From: Treponema sp.
Lineage (GTDB): Bacteria; Spirochaetota; Spirochaetia; Treponematales; Breznakiellaceae
Length of the DNA stretch: 33,363 bases
NCBI GenBank assembly: GCA_031258005.1
Contig: JAIRNP010000143.1
Location: forward strand, 1 to 33,363
Reading direction: 5' to 3'
The notes below the pieces were generated by a model. It worked only from the letters and a program-made list of their open reading frames with translations. It did not search any database and was not told the origin of the DNA. Below, piece after piece: positions 1 through 6,513 of the stretch (the stretch's first letter is position 1; every line of letters begins with the position of its first letter). The position numbers and the translations under genes were made by a program.

Positions 1-80
<80 letters not shown>

Positions 81-190
81 CTATAGGAATAATGCACAAG
101 CGCCTGCGCGGGGATTTCATCAGAACACCGTTACCCTTTTTTTGCCGTCTCTCATAATACCGGTTCAACCTAACTTCCGCTCTATTAGCG

Positions 191-221
191 TTGTTCAACC
201 ACCCACCGGGTGCTTGAACAA
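191..221. repeat. Imperfect inverted repeat (TTGTTCAA...TTGAACAA)
   Basis: The arms TTGTTCAA (191-198) and TTGAACAA (214-221) pair perfectly. They continue inward through one C-C mismatch into CACCC/GGGTG around a three-base ACC loop, giving a 14-position stem with one mismatch. A related element with arms ACTTGTTCA/TGAACAAGT occurs at 6350-6381, so the TTGTTCA half-site recurs in two gene-free gaps. It could be a terminator-like hairpin or a protein-binding palindrome. No function can be assigned. Confidence 0.55.
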
Positions 222-390
222 GTCCATTATACCTCCCCCCCAACCTTTTTGTCAATAAAGAATCCCCGCATGAATGGCGGGGTATTGAAGCTTTCTCCTT
301 GAAAGCGTATCGTATGCGGGGGAACAAATCCCCCGCGCCCCCAGTATTACGCCCCAAGGGGCGGGGTATTAAACCCACGGTAAGGGCGCC

Positions 391-422
391 GTCGCGTTTC
401 ATGTGAGCGCGTGGATTGAAAC
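391..422 (+). CRISPR. Solitary type I-C-like CRISPR repeat
   Basis: This 32-base segment has the length and architecture of type I-C repeats. It starts GTCGC, has an internal stem (CGCGTTT, loop CATGT, GAGCGCG; seven pairs including two G-U), and ends with the diagnostic GCGTGGATTGAAAC. The loop-proximal part differs from common I-C consensus sequences, as it normally does between subtypes. No second copy follows at spacer distance on either side, and no cas gene lies in the window, so this is an orphan repeat rather than an array. It may be the last relic of a deleted locus or a sequence captured by recombination. Confidence 0.7.
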
Positions 423-547
423 AGTGAAAAATGCCTGGATTTTTCATTACTAATTTTTACCCTGAGTTCGATGGAATACAGAAACCCCTACCCGAAACCG
501 GTAAGGGCCAGGGCCCTCCCCTCGGACATACCCCGGGTCATACCGGT

Positions 548-2062
548 TCACTCCCCTCCCCGGAACTCCCCGGAAGGGCTTATAGAACCGTTCCGGGGAG
601 CCCCGGCTTTCACCCGCAGTATCGGTTTCCGGGCAGCCCCTGTCTCGTCCAGCCGTCCCACCGGGGTATGATGGGGCGCGGCTTTGAGCAGTTCCGGCCG
701 GGTCTTCGCCTCTTCCGCAATGGCCAAAAGCGCCGCGGCAAAGGCATCCAGGGTTTCTTTGGATTCAGTCTCGGTAGGCTCAATCATGAGGGCTTCCTTC
801 ACAATAAGGGGGAAATAGATCGTAGGAGGATGAAACCCATAATCCATAAGCCGCTTGGCAATGTCCAGGGTGGTGATGCCGTTCCCTATATTCGGGGATG
901 CTACGAATTCATGCATACAGGGCCGATCCGCCCCAAAAGGGGTGGGGTAGGCATCTTTGAGGAGGCTTCTGAGATAATTGGCGTTGAGCACCGCATATTC
1001 CGCAACCCGCCGGATTCCCTCTTTCCCCAGGAGTCGGATATAGGTATAGGCCCGAACCAGCACGCTGAAATTCCCGTAAAACCCCTTCATCCTGCCTATG
1101 GAACGGGGGGGCGTGGTAAAGGTATAGGCCGCACCCTGCCGGGTAATCCGGGGGCCCGGCAGATACTCGGCCAGGCGGGGGCCCGCTCCCACCGCCCCTG
1201 CGCCCGGGCCGCCTCCGCCGTGGGGGGTGGAGAAGCTCTTGTGCAGATTAAGGTGCATGACGTCGAAGTCCAGTTCCCCGGGTTTGATGATCCCCATGAG
1301 CGCGTTAAAATTGGCCCCGTCTCCATAGACCAGGCCGCCGGCATCATGAATAATCCTGAGGATCTCCTGAATCTCAGGCTCAAACAACCCCAGGGTTCCG
1401 GGATTCGTGATCATAAGCCCTGCCAGGGTCTCCGCGTTTTTCCCGGTACCCGCGGCTTTAAGGGCCTCCAGATCCACTGCTCCCCGCGGGTCTGAAGCTA
1501 TGGTTTCTACCGTGAACCCTGCCATAGTACACGTCGCGGGGTTGGTTCCATGCGCAGAATCAGGTACGAGGATCCGTTTCCGTTGGGGATCCCCCCGATA
1601 CCGGTGATAGGCCCGGATCATGAGCATCCCCGCGAGTTCACCTTGGGCGCCTGCGGCAGGCTGGAGTGAAAAGCCGGTAAACCCGGTAAGCTCCTTGAGG
1701 GCCTCCTGGAGTTGGTACATAAGCTGTAAGGACCCTTGGCTATGAGCCGGATGCAGCAAAGGATGGGCCCGGGTAAACCCCCGAAGCTGAGCCGCTGCTT
1801 CGTTCACCTTGGGGTTGTACTTCATGGTACAGGAACCCAAGGGGTAGAATTGGCCGTCTATGGAGTAATTTTTCTGGGAAAGCCGGGTAAAATGGCGCAC
1901 TACCGATGCTTCATCCAGTTCAGGGAGGGGCAATTCCTCCCGGAGCAGGGATGTCGGCAGCGGGGTTTCAGGGACATCCCCCTTGGGCAGGGCCAGGGCG
2001 TTCCTGCCTGGTACGCTCAGGGCAAAGAGCGAGGGAGTTTCTTGGGAAAAAAAGGGGTTCAC
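548..2062 (-). CDS. gcvPB: Glycine dehydrogenase (decarboxylating) subunit 2
   Basis: The PLP-binding half of the split P protein. With GcvPA it decarboxylates glycine and passes the aminomethyl group to the lipoyl arm of GcvH in the cytoplasm. The PLP lysine sits in NLHKSFSTPHGGGGPG (K275 of the 504-residue product), and the family signature YPLGSCTMKYNP is present near the N-terminus. I start at the GTG at 2062 rather than the longer frame to 2131. This GTG overlaps the gcvPA stop as GTGA and has GGAGGAGG about seven bases upstream, while the extra 23 upstream residues resemble no P protein. Length fits the family. It is the last gene of the operon gcvT-gcvH-gcvPA-gcvPB and is probably translationally coupled to gcvPA. 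Confidence 0.97.
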   Translation of the reverse strand: MNPFFSQETPSLFALSVPGRNALALPKGDVPETPLPTSLLREELPLPELDEASVVRHFTRLSQKNYSIDGQFYPLGSCTMKYNPKVNEAAAQLRGFTRAHPLLHPAHSQGSLQLMYQLQEALKELTGFTGFSLQPAAGAQGELAGMLMIRAYHRYRGDPQRKRILVPDSAHGTNPATCTMAGFTVETIASDPRGAVDLEALKAAGTGKNAETLAGLMITNPGTLGLFEPEIQEILRIIHDAGGLVYGDGANFNALMGIIKPGELDFDVMHLNLHKSFSTPHGGGGPGAGAVGAGPRLAEYLPGPRITRQGAAYTFTTPPRSIGRMKGFYGNFSVLVRAYTYIRLLGKEGIRRVAEYAVLNANYLRSLLKDAYPTPFGADRPCMHEFVASPNIGNGITTLDIAKRLMDYGFHPPTIYFPLIVKEALMIEPTETESKETLDAFAAALLAIAEEAKTRPELLKAAPHHTPVGRLDETGAARKPILRVKAGAPRNGSISPSGEFRGGE

Positions 2063-3387
2063 CGGTATACCTCCTCCAGGGCGCCCACTAAGGCATCGAT
2101 ATCTTCCCGGGTGTTTTTCTCGGTAACGCATACCAGCAGCTCCTTGGGCCTGTCGGGGTAATAGCGGGACAGGGGAAGCCCCGGAACAATACGGTTTTGG
2201 AAGAGCTTTTCCGCGGCTTCTTCGGCGTCTCCCGGTAAGGTAACGAGAAATTCCTTGAAAAAGACGCCTTCGGCCAGGTGAAATCCTTTGAGGCCGGCGA
2301 TCTGAGCCGCGGCATAGTGGCTCTTATGCCAACAGAGTTCCCCGATAGTCCGAAGCCCCTGTTTCCCGGTCAGGGCAAGGTATATACATGCCCGGAGCAT
2401 CGCCAGCCCCTGGTTAGAACAGATATTGGACACTGCCTTTTCCCGGCGTATATGCTGTTCCCGGGCAGCGAGGGTAAGCACATAACCTCGCCTTCCCTGG
2501 CTGTCCCGGGCTTCCCCCACAATACGGCCGGGAATACGGCGCATAAGCTCACGAGAAACGGCCATGATCCCCAGAAAAGGCCCTCCGTAGTTGAGTTCAT
2601 TACCCAGGCTCTGTCCTTCGGCAGTAACCACATCCGCGCCGAAGCTGCCGGGGCTTTTGAACAGGCCCCACATGATGGGATCCCCGTGAACGATAAAGAT
2701 GCCCCCCCGGTTATGGATCGCTTGCGCCGCTCCTTCCAGGTCGGGGATACGACCGAAGAAGTCAGGATAACAGGAAACCAGGCACGCGAGGTCAGAAGAA
2801 GCGCCGGCAGATGCTGCCGCTGCCGGGGAACCGGTATAGGTTTCGATCACCGGCTCAAAGGCCCCAAGGTAGGTCTCCAGGACCAGCCGGTATTCAGGAT
2901 GGAGCCCCGAGGGCAAAAGTACCCGGTTCTTGCCTTGGTTGTTTTTAAGGGCTATCAGCACCCCTTCCGCCAGGGCAGTAGCGCCGTCGTAATGGCCGGC
3001 ATTCACCACCTCCATACCGGTAAGCTCGGCAATCATACTCTGGTACTCAAAGATGCTTTGCAAGGTCCCCTGGCTTACCTCGCTCTGGTAGGGGGTGTAG
3101 GCAGTGGTAAATTCGCCCCGAGACGCCAGGGCCCCAACTGCCGCAGGTATAAAGTGATCATAGGCGCCGGCACCCAGGAACCACCGGCAGGTATCGGTGG
3201 GCGTGTTTTTTTCTGCCAGCCCAGAAAGCTCCCGGATCACTTCCAGTTCACTTAAGCCCGCATCCAGGGAGAGTTCCGGGAAACGCAGCTTCTCAGGCAG
3301 TTCCCGGAACAACTCTTCCATGGCCGTAATACCCAGAACCTGAAACATGGCTTTCCGCTGCTCAGGAGTAACCGCGATAAAAGGCAT
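2059..3387 (-). CDS. gcvPA: Glycine dehydrogenase (decarboxylating) subunit 1
   Basis: This is the non-PLP-binding partner of GcvPB in the two-subunit P protein of the glycine cleavage system. It is 442 residues, the usual length for the subunit. It shows the family's MPFIAVTPEQRKAML-like opening, TAYTPYQSEVSQGTLQSIFE and the SNICSNQGL segment. The ATG at 3387 has GGAGG about six bases upstream and starts one base after the gcvH stop. Its own stop overlaps the GTG start of gcvPB. The split form is typical of spirochaetes, Firmicutes and archaea, in contrast to the single long GcvP of E. coli. Confidence 0.97.
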   Translation of the reverse strand: MPFIAVTPEQRKAMFQVLGITAMEELFRELPEKLRFPELSLDAGLSELEVIRELSGLAEKNTPTDTCRWFLGAGAYDHFIPAAVGALASRGEFTTAYTPYQSEVSQGTLQSIFEYQSMIAELTGMEVVNAGHYDGATALAEGVLIALKNNQGKNRVLLPSGLHPEYRLVLETYLGAFEPVIETYTGSPAAAASAGASSDLACLVSCYPDFFGRIPDLEGAAQAIHNRGGIFIVHGDPIMWGLFKSPGSFGADVVTAEGQSLGNELNYGGPFLGIMAVSRELMRRIPGRIVGEARDSQGRRGYVLTLAAREQHIRREKAVSNICSNQGLAMLRACIYLALTGKQGLRTIGELCWHKSHYAAAQIAGLKGFHLAEGVFFKEFLVTLPGDAEEAAEKLFQNRIVPGLPLSRYYPDRPKELLVCVTEKNTREDIDALVGALEEVYR

Positions 3388-3388
3388 C

Positions 3389-3775
3389 TTACTCCTCCGT
3401 TCCCACCAAGGTTTCGTATGCCTCGGGGCTTAACAACCCATCCCACTCATCGGGATTATCCGCCTTCAGTTGCACGAGCCAGCCTTCGCCGTAACAATCC
3501 TGGTTGATCCGTTCCGGATGATCTGTCAGGACTTCGTTGATCCCCATGACCGTACCCCCTAAGGGGAGATAGACATCGCTGGCAGCTTTGACGGATTCTA
3601 CTACCCCAAAACTCGCCTTGGCGGTGAAGTGCGCTCCTAGAGGGGGAAGGTCCACAAAGACAATATCCCCCAAACTGTGCTGGGCATGATCCGAAATACC
3701 TACTACGAAGCTATCCCCTTCCGGACGGATCCATTCATGGGACGCTGCATACCGGGCATGAGTATCTAGTTTCAT
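3389..3775 (-). CDS. gcvH: Glycine cleavage system H protein
   Basis: The lipoyl carrier protein that shuttles the aminomethyl intermediate between the P, T and L proteins. It is 128 residues, normal for GcvH. The N-terminal YAASHEWIRPEG and the central GDIVFVDLPPLG motifs are conserved. The lipoylation lysine is K63 in VVESVKAASDVYLP. The ATG overlaps the gcvT stop codon as ATGA, so the two are probably coupled. No gene for the L protein (dihydrolipoyl dehydrogenase) or for lipoate attachment lies in this window. Confidence 0.97.
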   Translation of the reverse strand: MKLDTHARYAASHEWIRPEGDSFVVGISDHAQHSLGDIVFVDLPPLGAHFTAKASFGVVESVKAASDVYLPLGGTVMGINEVLTDHPERINQDCYGEGWLVQLKADNPDEWDGLLSPEAYETLVGTEE

Positions 3776-4926
3776 TGACTCGCTCCTTTTTTGCGTTTAT
3801 AAACCGGTGGATATAAGGGCCGTGGTACTACGACGGCGTCTTTTGGGTTTCCACGGATGAGGACCTGCAGGCCCATACCTGGCTCAGCGTATTCGGAAGC
3901 TACCAGGGCATTGGCTGAATAGGTACCGATACTCGGACAGAACATTCCCGCCACACAGGAGCCTATTTCCGCTCCTGCCTGGTTCAAAACCGGATACCCT
4001 TCCCGGGGAACCCCTCCGGTAACATGGAGGGTCAGGATCTTCCGTTTAATCCCCGCGGCTTTTTGGGCTAAAAGGGCTTCTTTACCCATAAAGGGCTTCG
4101 TGAAATCGCAGGCCCAGGAAAGACCCGCTTCCAGGGGGGTAATGGCAGGGGATATTTCATGGCCGTGCAGGGGCATACCCGCTTCGAATCTGAGGGAATC
4201 CCGGGCAGCTAAACCCACCGGACCTGCCTCAATGCCGCCGGTCTTTGCTTCCAGGAACAGATACTCCCAGAGTTCTTGGGCCTTACCGGAGGGATAGAAG
4301 AGTTCCGCCCCGTCTTCACCGGTATACCCGGTCCGTCCGATGAGCACAGGTATCCCCTCAATAGTTCCGGCGTTTATATGGTTCCGAGGAAGCGCCGAAA
4401 CCTCCCCGCCGGTAAGGGTATCCAGGAGTTCCACCGCCCGAGGTCCTTGGACCGCGATCATGCAGGTTTCCTCGGAAATATCCTCCACCGAAACCTCCGG
4501 GGGCATCTGAGCCCGGAAATAGGACACATCCGTTTCCCGGTTCCCCGCATTGACCACCACAAACCATATATCCCGGAACGGGTTCTGGAGGGTCCTAGCA
4601 ATTCGACCGGGGTCATCGACACGGTATATGAACAGGTCATCTATGACACCTCCTGCTTCGTTCAGCAACAGGGCATACCGGGCTTCCTGGAAGTGCATGT
4701 CCAGGATAGGAGCGGACACTATCCTGGACAGGGCTTCCCCGGCTCCCTTGCCTGATATAATCACTTGACCCATGTGATCAATATCAAACAAGCCTACGGA
4801 ACGGCGACAGAGCCGATGCTCTTCTATCGCGCCGGTGGGGTATTGAATAGGCATATCAAAACCCGCGAACCGGGTAAACCGTGCCCCCACAGCTTCATGC
4901 CACGGGTGAAGTAAGGTTGTTTTCAT
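3772..4926 (-). CDS. gcvT: Aminomethyltransferase (glycine cleavage T protein)
   Basis: The T protein transfers the one-carbon unit from aminomethyl-lipoyl GcvH to tetrahydrofolate and releases ammonia. At 384 residues it matches the family. Visible hallmarks are FAGFDMPIQYPTGAIEEHRLCRRSVGLFDIDHMGQ near the N-terminus (given in part: the FDMPIQY and DIDHMGQ segments), GRTGYTGEDGAELF, and RDSLRFEAGMPLHGHE in the folate-binding core. It is the first gene of the gcv operon. A good promoter lies just upstream at 4945-4973, and AGGAG sits 12 bases before the ATG. I looked for a glycine riboswitch between the promoter and the gene, but the leader is far too short. Confidence 0.97.
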   Translation of the reverse strand: MKTTLLHPWHEAVGARFTRFAGFDMPIQYPTGAIEEHRLCRRSVGLFDIDHMGQVIISGKGAGEALSRIVSAPILDMHFQEARYALLLNEAGGVIDDLFIYRVDDPGRIARTLQNPFRDIWFVVVNAGNRETDVSYFRAQMPPEVSVEDISEETCMIAVQGPRAVELLDTLTGGEVSALPRNHINAGTIEGIPVLIGRTGYTGEDGAELFYPSGKAQELWEYLFLEAKTGGIEAGPVGLAARDSLRFEAGMPLHGHEISPAITPLEAGLSWACDFTKPFMGKEALLAQKAAGIKRKILTLHVTGGVPREGYPVLNQAGAEIGSCVAGMFCPSIGTYSANALVASEYAEPGMGLQVLIRGNPKDAVVVPRPLYPPVYKRKKGASQ

Positions 4927-4944
4927 ACGTATTTATAGCTCCTC

Positions 4945-4973
4945 AGTATGGGGAATTGATCGAGGATTGTCAA
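4945..4973 (-). promoter_or_regulatory. Predicted sigma-70 promoter of the gcv operon
   Basis: On the minus strand a perfect -35 TTGACA (4973-4968) is followed after exactly 17 bases by CATACT (4950-4945), a four-of-six match to TATAAT. The gcvT ATG follows about 18 bases after the -10 box, so the untranslated leader is only about 10-15 bases. The rest of the gap to the upstream gene (4974-5064) shows no further structure that I can support. Confidence 0.65.
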
Positions 4974-5064
4974 ATACTCGAATCGCCTCAAAATTAATCT
5001 AGCCGAACAGGGGCGGTTGCAGGCACCAACCCTAGGGCCCCGGGATCGGAGATGGGGTCTGTCC

Positions 5065-6165
5065 CTAAAAGTCCTGGTACCGGTAAAACCGTACATGCAG
5101 GTCTTTGGCGGTTTGTAGCAAATATTTCAAACGATGCGGTTTGATACCCCAATCCGCGGTTTCGGAAATATCATGGGTGGTCAAGGGCAGAATCTGTTCT
5201 CCTCCGATAAATTTGAGGGTCCGCAGCATAACCGTAACCACCGCCTCGAAGTCTGCATCTTCTTTGTAGAGAATATTGTCCAGAGCCTTGGAGGAAATAT
5301 ACCCTTTCCGGATGGTTTCTCTATCGTAAACCCGGAAGGTAACCCCGTAACCCCGCAGAATCCTAAAGGATTGAGCCAGTTCCTCATGCATCCAGGGTTC
5401 CGAAAGCCCGTAAGGATAGGCAAAAGACCGCAAGGGTATCCCCGCGTTCCTGAAGCTATCCAGCGCCCCAAGGGTCTCGGCAAAAAAGGTCTCCCGGGAA
5501 ACCTGGGTCAGATTGAGGTGATGTTGGGTATGATACCCCACATCGTGGCCCCTGCTGAGGGCGGTGAAACAAAAGGGACAGAGGTCCCCCTGGATAAAAA
5601 ACGTAACCTTTGCTCCGTACCGGTCAAATACCTCAAGATTACGTTCCCAGGCATCCTGATAATTATCATCAAAGGCCAAGAGCAGCCCTGCCGCATCCTC
5701 TTTAATATGCCATAAGAGCCGATCCTCCTGTACCCTCCCGGTGGATTGTTCCTTCACCGAGAAATCCACCCAGAAACGAGCGTCATCCACCTGCTGGGCA
5801 TGCAGTAAATCATAGGCCACCTCAAAGCGGGTATCCGGGGGATGATCCTGAGCATCCACCCCGGGCAGATCCTCAAGACCCATATCGGATTTAACCAGAA
5901 TAGTATCCCCTTCCTGGAAGACATATTTTTTGATCTCCGGGGTGTACTGCTTAACCCGTTGCACCACTGCTTCAAGGACCGAGGGCTTTTCCGGGACTGT
6001 CCTGATTGAAGGCTCAAGGCTCCCCGGAACAGGCTCAGTCAGCCTGGGAAGCGAACGGTCCTGGTCTATGGTGGGAATTGCAGCTATGAGCGCCGGCTGC
6101 CGGCTTGCACAGGCAATGAGGCTGCCGAGCATAAACAGGCTGAAACCATAAACGATACATTTCAT
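5065..6165 (-). CDS. NodB-type polysaccharide deacetylase lipoprotein
   Basis: Predicted envelope-anchored deacetylase of an N-acetylated glycan such as peptidoglycan or a surface polysaccharide. The N-terminus is a lipoprotein signal with lipobox LIAC (C19). A roughly 140-residue spacer follows, then a NodB domain from about residue 160. It shows motif 1 LLLAFDDN (D166, D167), motif 2 HTQHH (metal ligands H212, H216) and motif 3 AYPYG (about 249-253). The usual TFDDG glycine is Asn here. I prefer the ATG at 6165, preceded by AAAGGA, over a GTG at 6195, because the shorter form gives a clean signal peptide. The substrate is unknown. It stands alone between the gcv promoter and a structured upstream gap. 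Confidence 0.85.
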   Translation of the reverse strand: MKCIVYGFSLFMLGSLIACASRQPALIAAIPTIDQDRSLPRLTEPVPGSLEPSIRTVPEKPSVLEAVVQRVKQYTPEIKKYVFQEGDTILVKSDMGLEDLPGVDAQDHPPDTRFEVAYDLLHAQQVDDARFWVDFSVKEQSTGRVQEDRLLWHIKEDAAGLLLAFDDNYQDAWERNLEVFDRYGAKVTFFIQGDLCPFCFTALSRGHDVGYHTQHHLNLTQVSRETFFAETLGALDSFRNAGIPLRSFAYPYGLSEPWMHEELAQSFRILRGYGVTFRVYDRETIRKGYISSKALDNILYKEDADFEAVVTVMLRTLKFIGGEQILPLTTHDISETADWGIKPHRLKYLLQTAKDLHVRFYRYQDF

Positions 6166-6182
6166 TTTTGTATAGGTCCTTT

Positions 6183-6219
6183 GAGGCGGTTTCACCCGTT
6201 GACCCGGTGAAACGGCCTC
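6183..6219 (-). promoter_or_regulatory. Hairpin abutting the deacetylase ribosome-binding site
   Basis: The arms at 6183-6196 and 6206-6219 pair at 13 of 14 positions around a nine-base loop (plus-strand arm GAGGCGGTTTCACC). On the minus strand the stem ends at 6183, and the AAAGGA ribosome-binding site of the deacetylase lies immediately next to it at 6182-6177. Such placement could affect translation or mRNA stability. It could instead be a DNA-binding palindrome, and no T-run follows that would make it a terminator. Confidence 0.45.
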
Positions 6220-6248
6220 CTTAATTTAGCATTTTCTATAGTAGAGTT

Positions 6249-6270
6249 GTATCGGACTTGAGCCCGATAC
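6249..6270. repeat. Small perfect hairpin GTATCGG...CCGATAC
   Basis: Seven-base perfect arms (6249-6255 and 6264-6270) enclose an eight-base loop in the gap between the divergent deacetylase and smc genes. No T-run follows. It may be an operator, but nothing else supports that. Confidence 0.35.
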
Positions 6271-6349
6271 CAGTCTAGTCTTTAAGGACCTGGTTTGCCT
6301 ACTCAGTGGACTTATGCTACCATGGTTTCGTTACTTAGAGATATATGGG

Positions 6350-6381
6350 ACTTGTTCAATAACTGATGGTAGTGAACAAGT
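6350..6381. repeat. Inverted repeat ACTTGTTCA...TGAACAAGT
   Basis: Perfect nine-base arms at 6350-6358 and 6373-6381 are separated by 14 bases. The half-site TTGTTCA is the same as in the inverted repeat at 191-221. The rest of the 6166-6513 gap holds the two hairpins described above and a degenerate copy of the dispersed repeat. No small gene is apparent. Confidence 0.45.
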
Positions 6382-6433
6382 CTATTTACACGAGACCCCC
6401 TAAAGTTCTGGAAGGTTTATCCCGAATTTGGAG

Positions 6434-6503
6434 GGGCTGGAGGCAAGGGGCGCCGTGATAGCTTATTACCACTGCCATATAGGGGCCTTAAACCCTCTGG
6501 AGG
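6434..6503 (+). repeat. Degenerate partial copy of the dispersed repeat family
   Basis: About 70 bases align with the distal half of the repeats at 19007-19198 and 20094-20205. Shared blocks are GGAGGCAAGGGGCGCC, then GCTTATTACCACTGCC against CTTATCACCGCTGCC, then AGGGGCCTTAAACCCTCTGG against AGGGGCATTAATCCCCCTGG. It ends in CTGGAGGG, which doubles as the ribosome-binding site of smc. It is the most diverged copy in the window. Confidence 0.65.
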
Positions 6504-6513
6504 GAGTTTATAT

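Noticed and set aside
391-457. A functional CRISPR array
   Set aside because: Only one repeat is present and no second repeat follows at 30-40 bases. No cas genes are in the window.
431-1495. Long plus-strand ORF of 354 codons
   Set aside because: It is antisense to gcvPB, whose PLP motif and family signatures are clear. The translation is Gly/Pro/Arg-rich and resembles nothing.
2278-3255. Plus-strand ORF of 325 codons
   Set aside because: Antisense to gcvPA, which is a well-supported gene. High GC content keeps the opposite strand open.
4927-5064. Glycine riboswitch upstream of the gcv operon
   Set aside because: The predicted leader after the promoter is only about 10-15 bases, and no paired aptamer-like core is visible.
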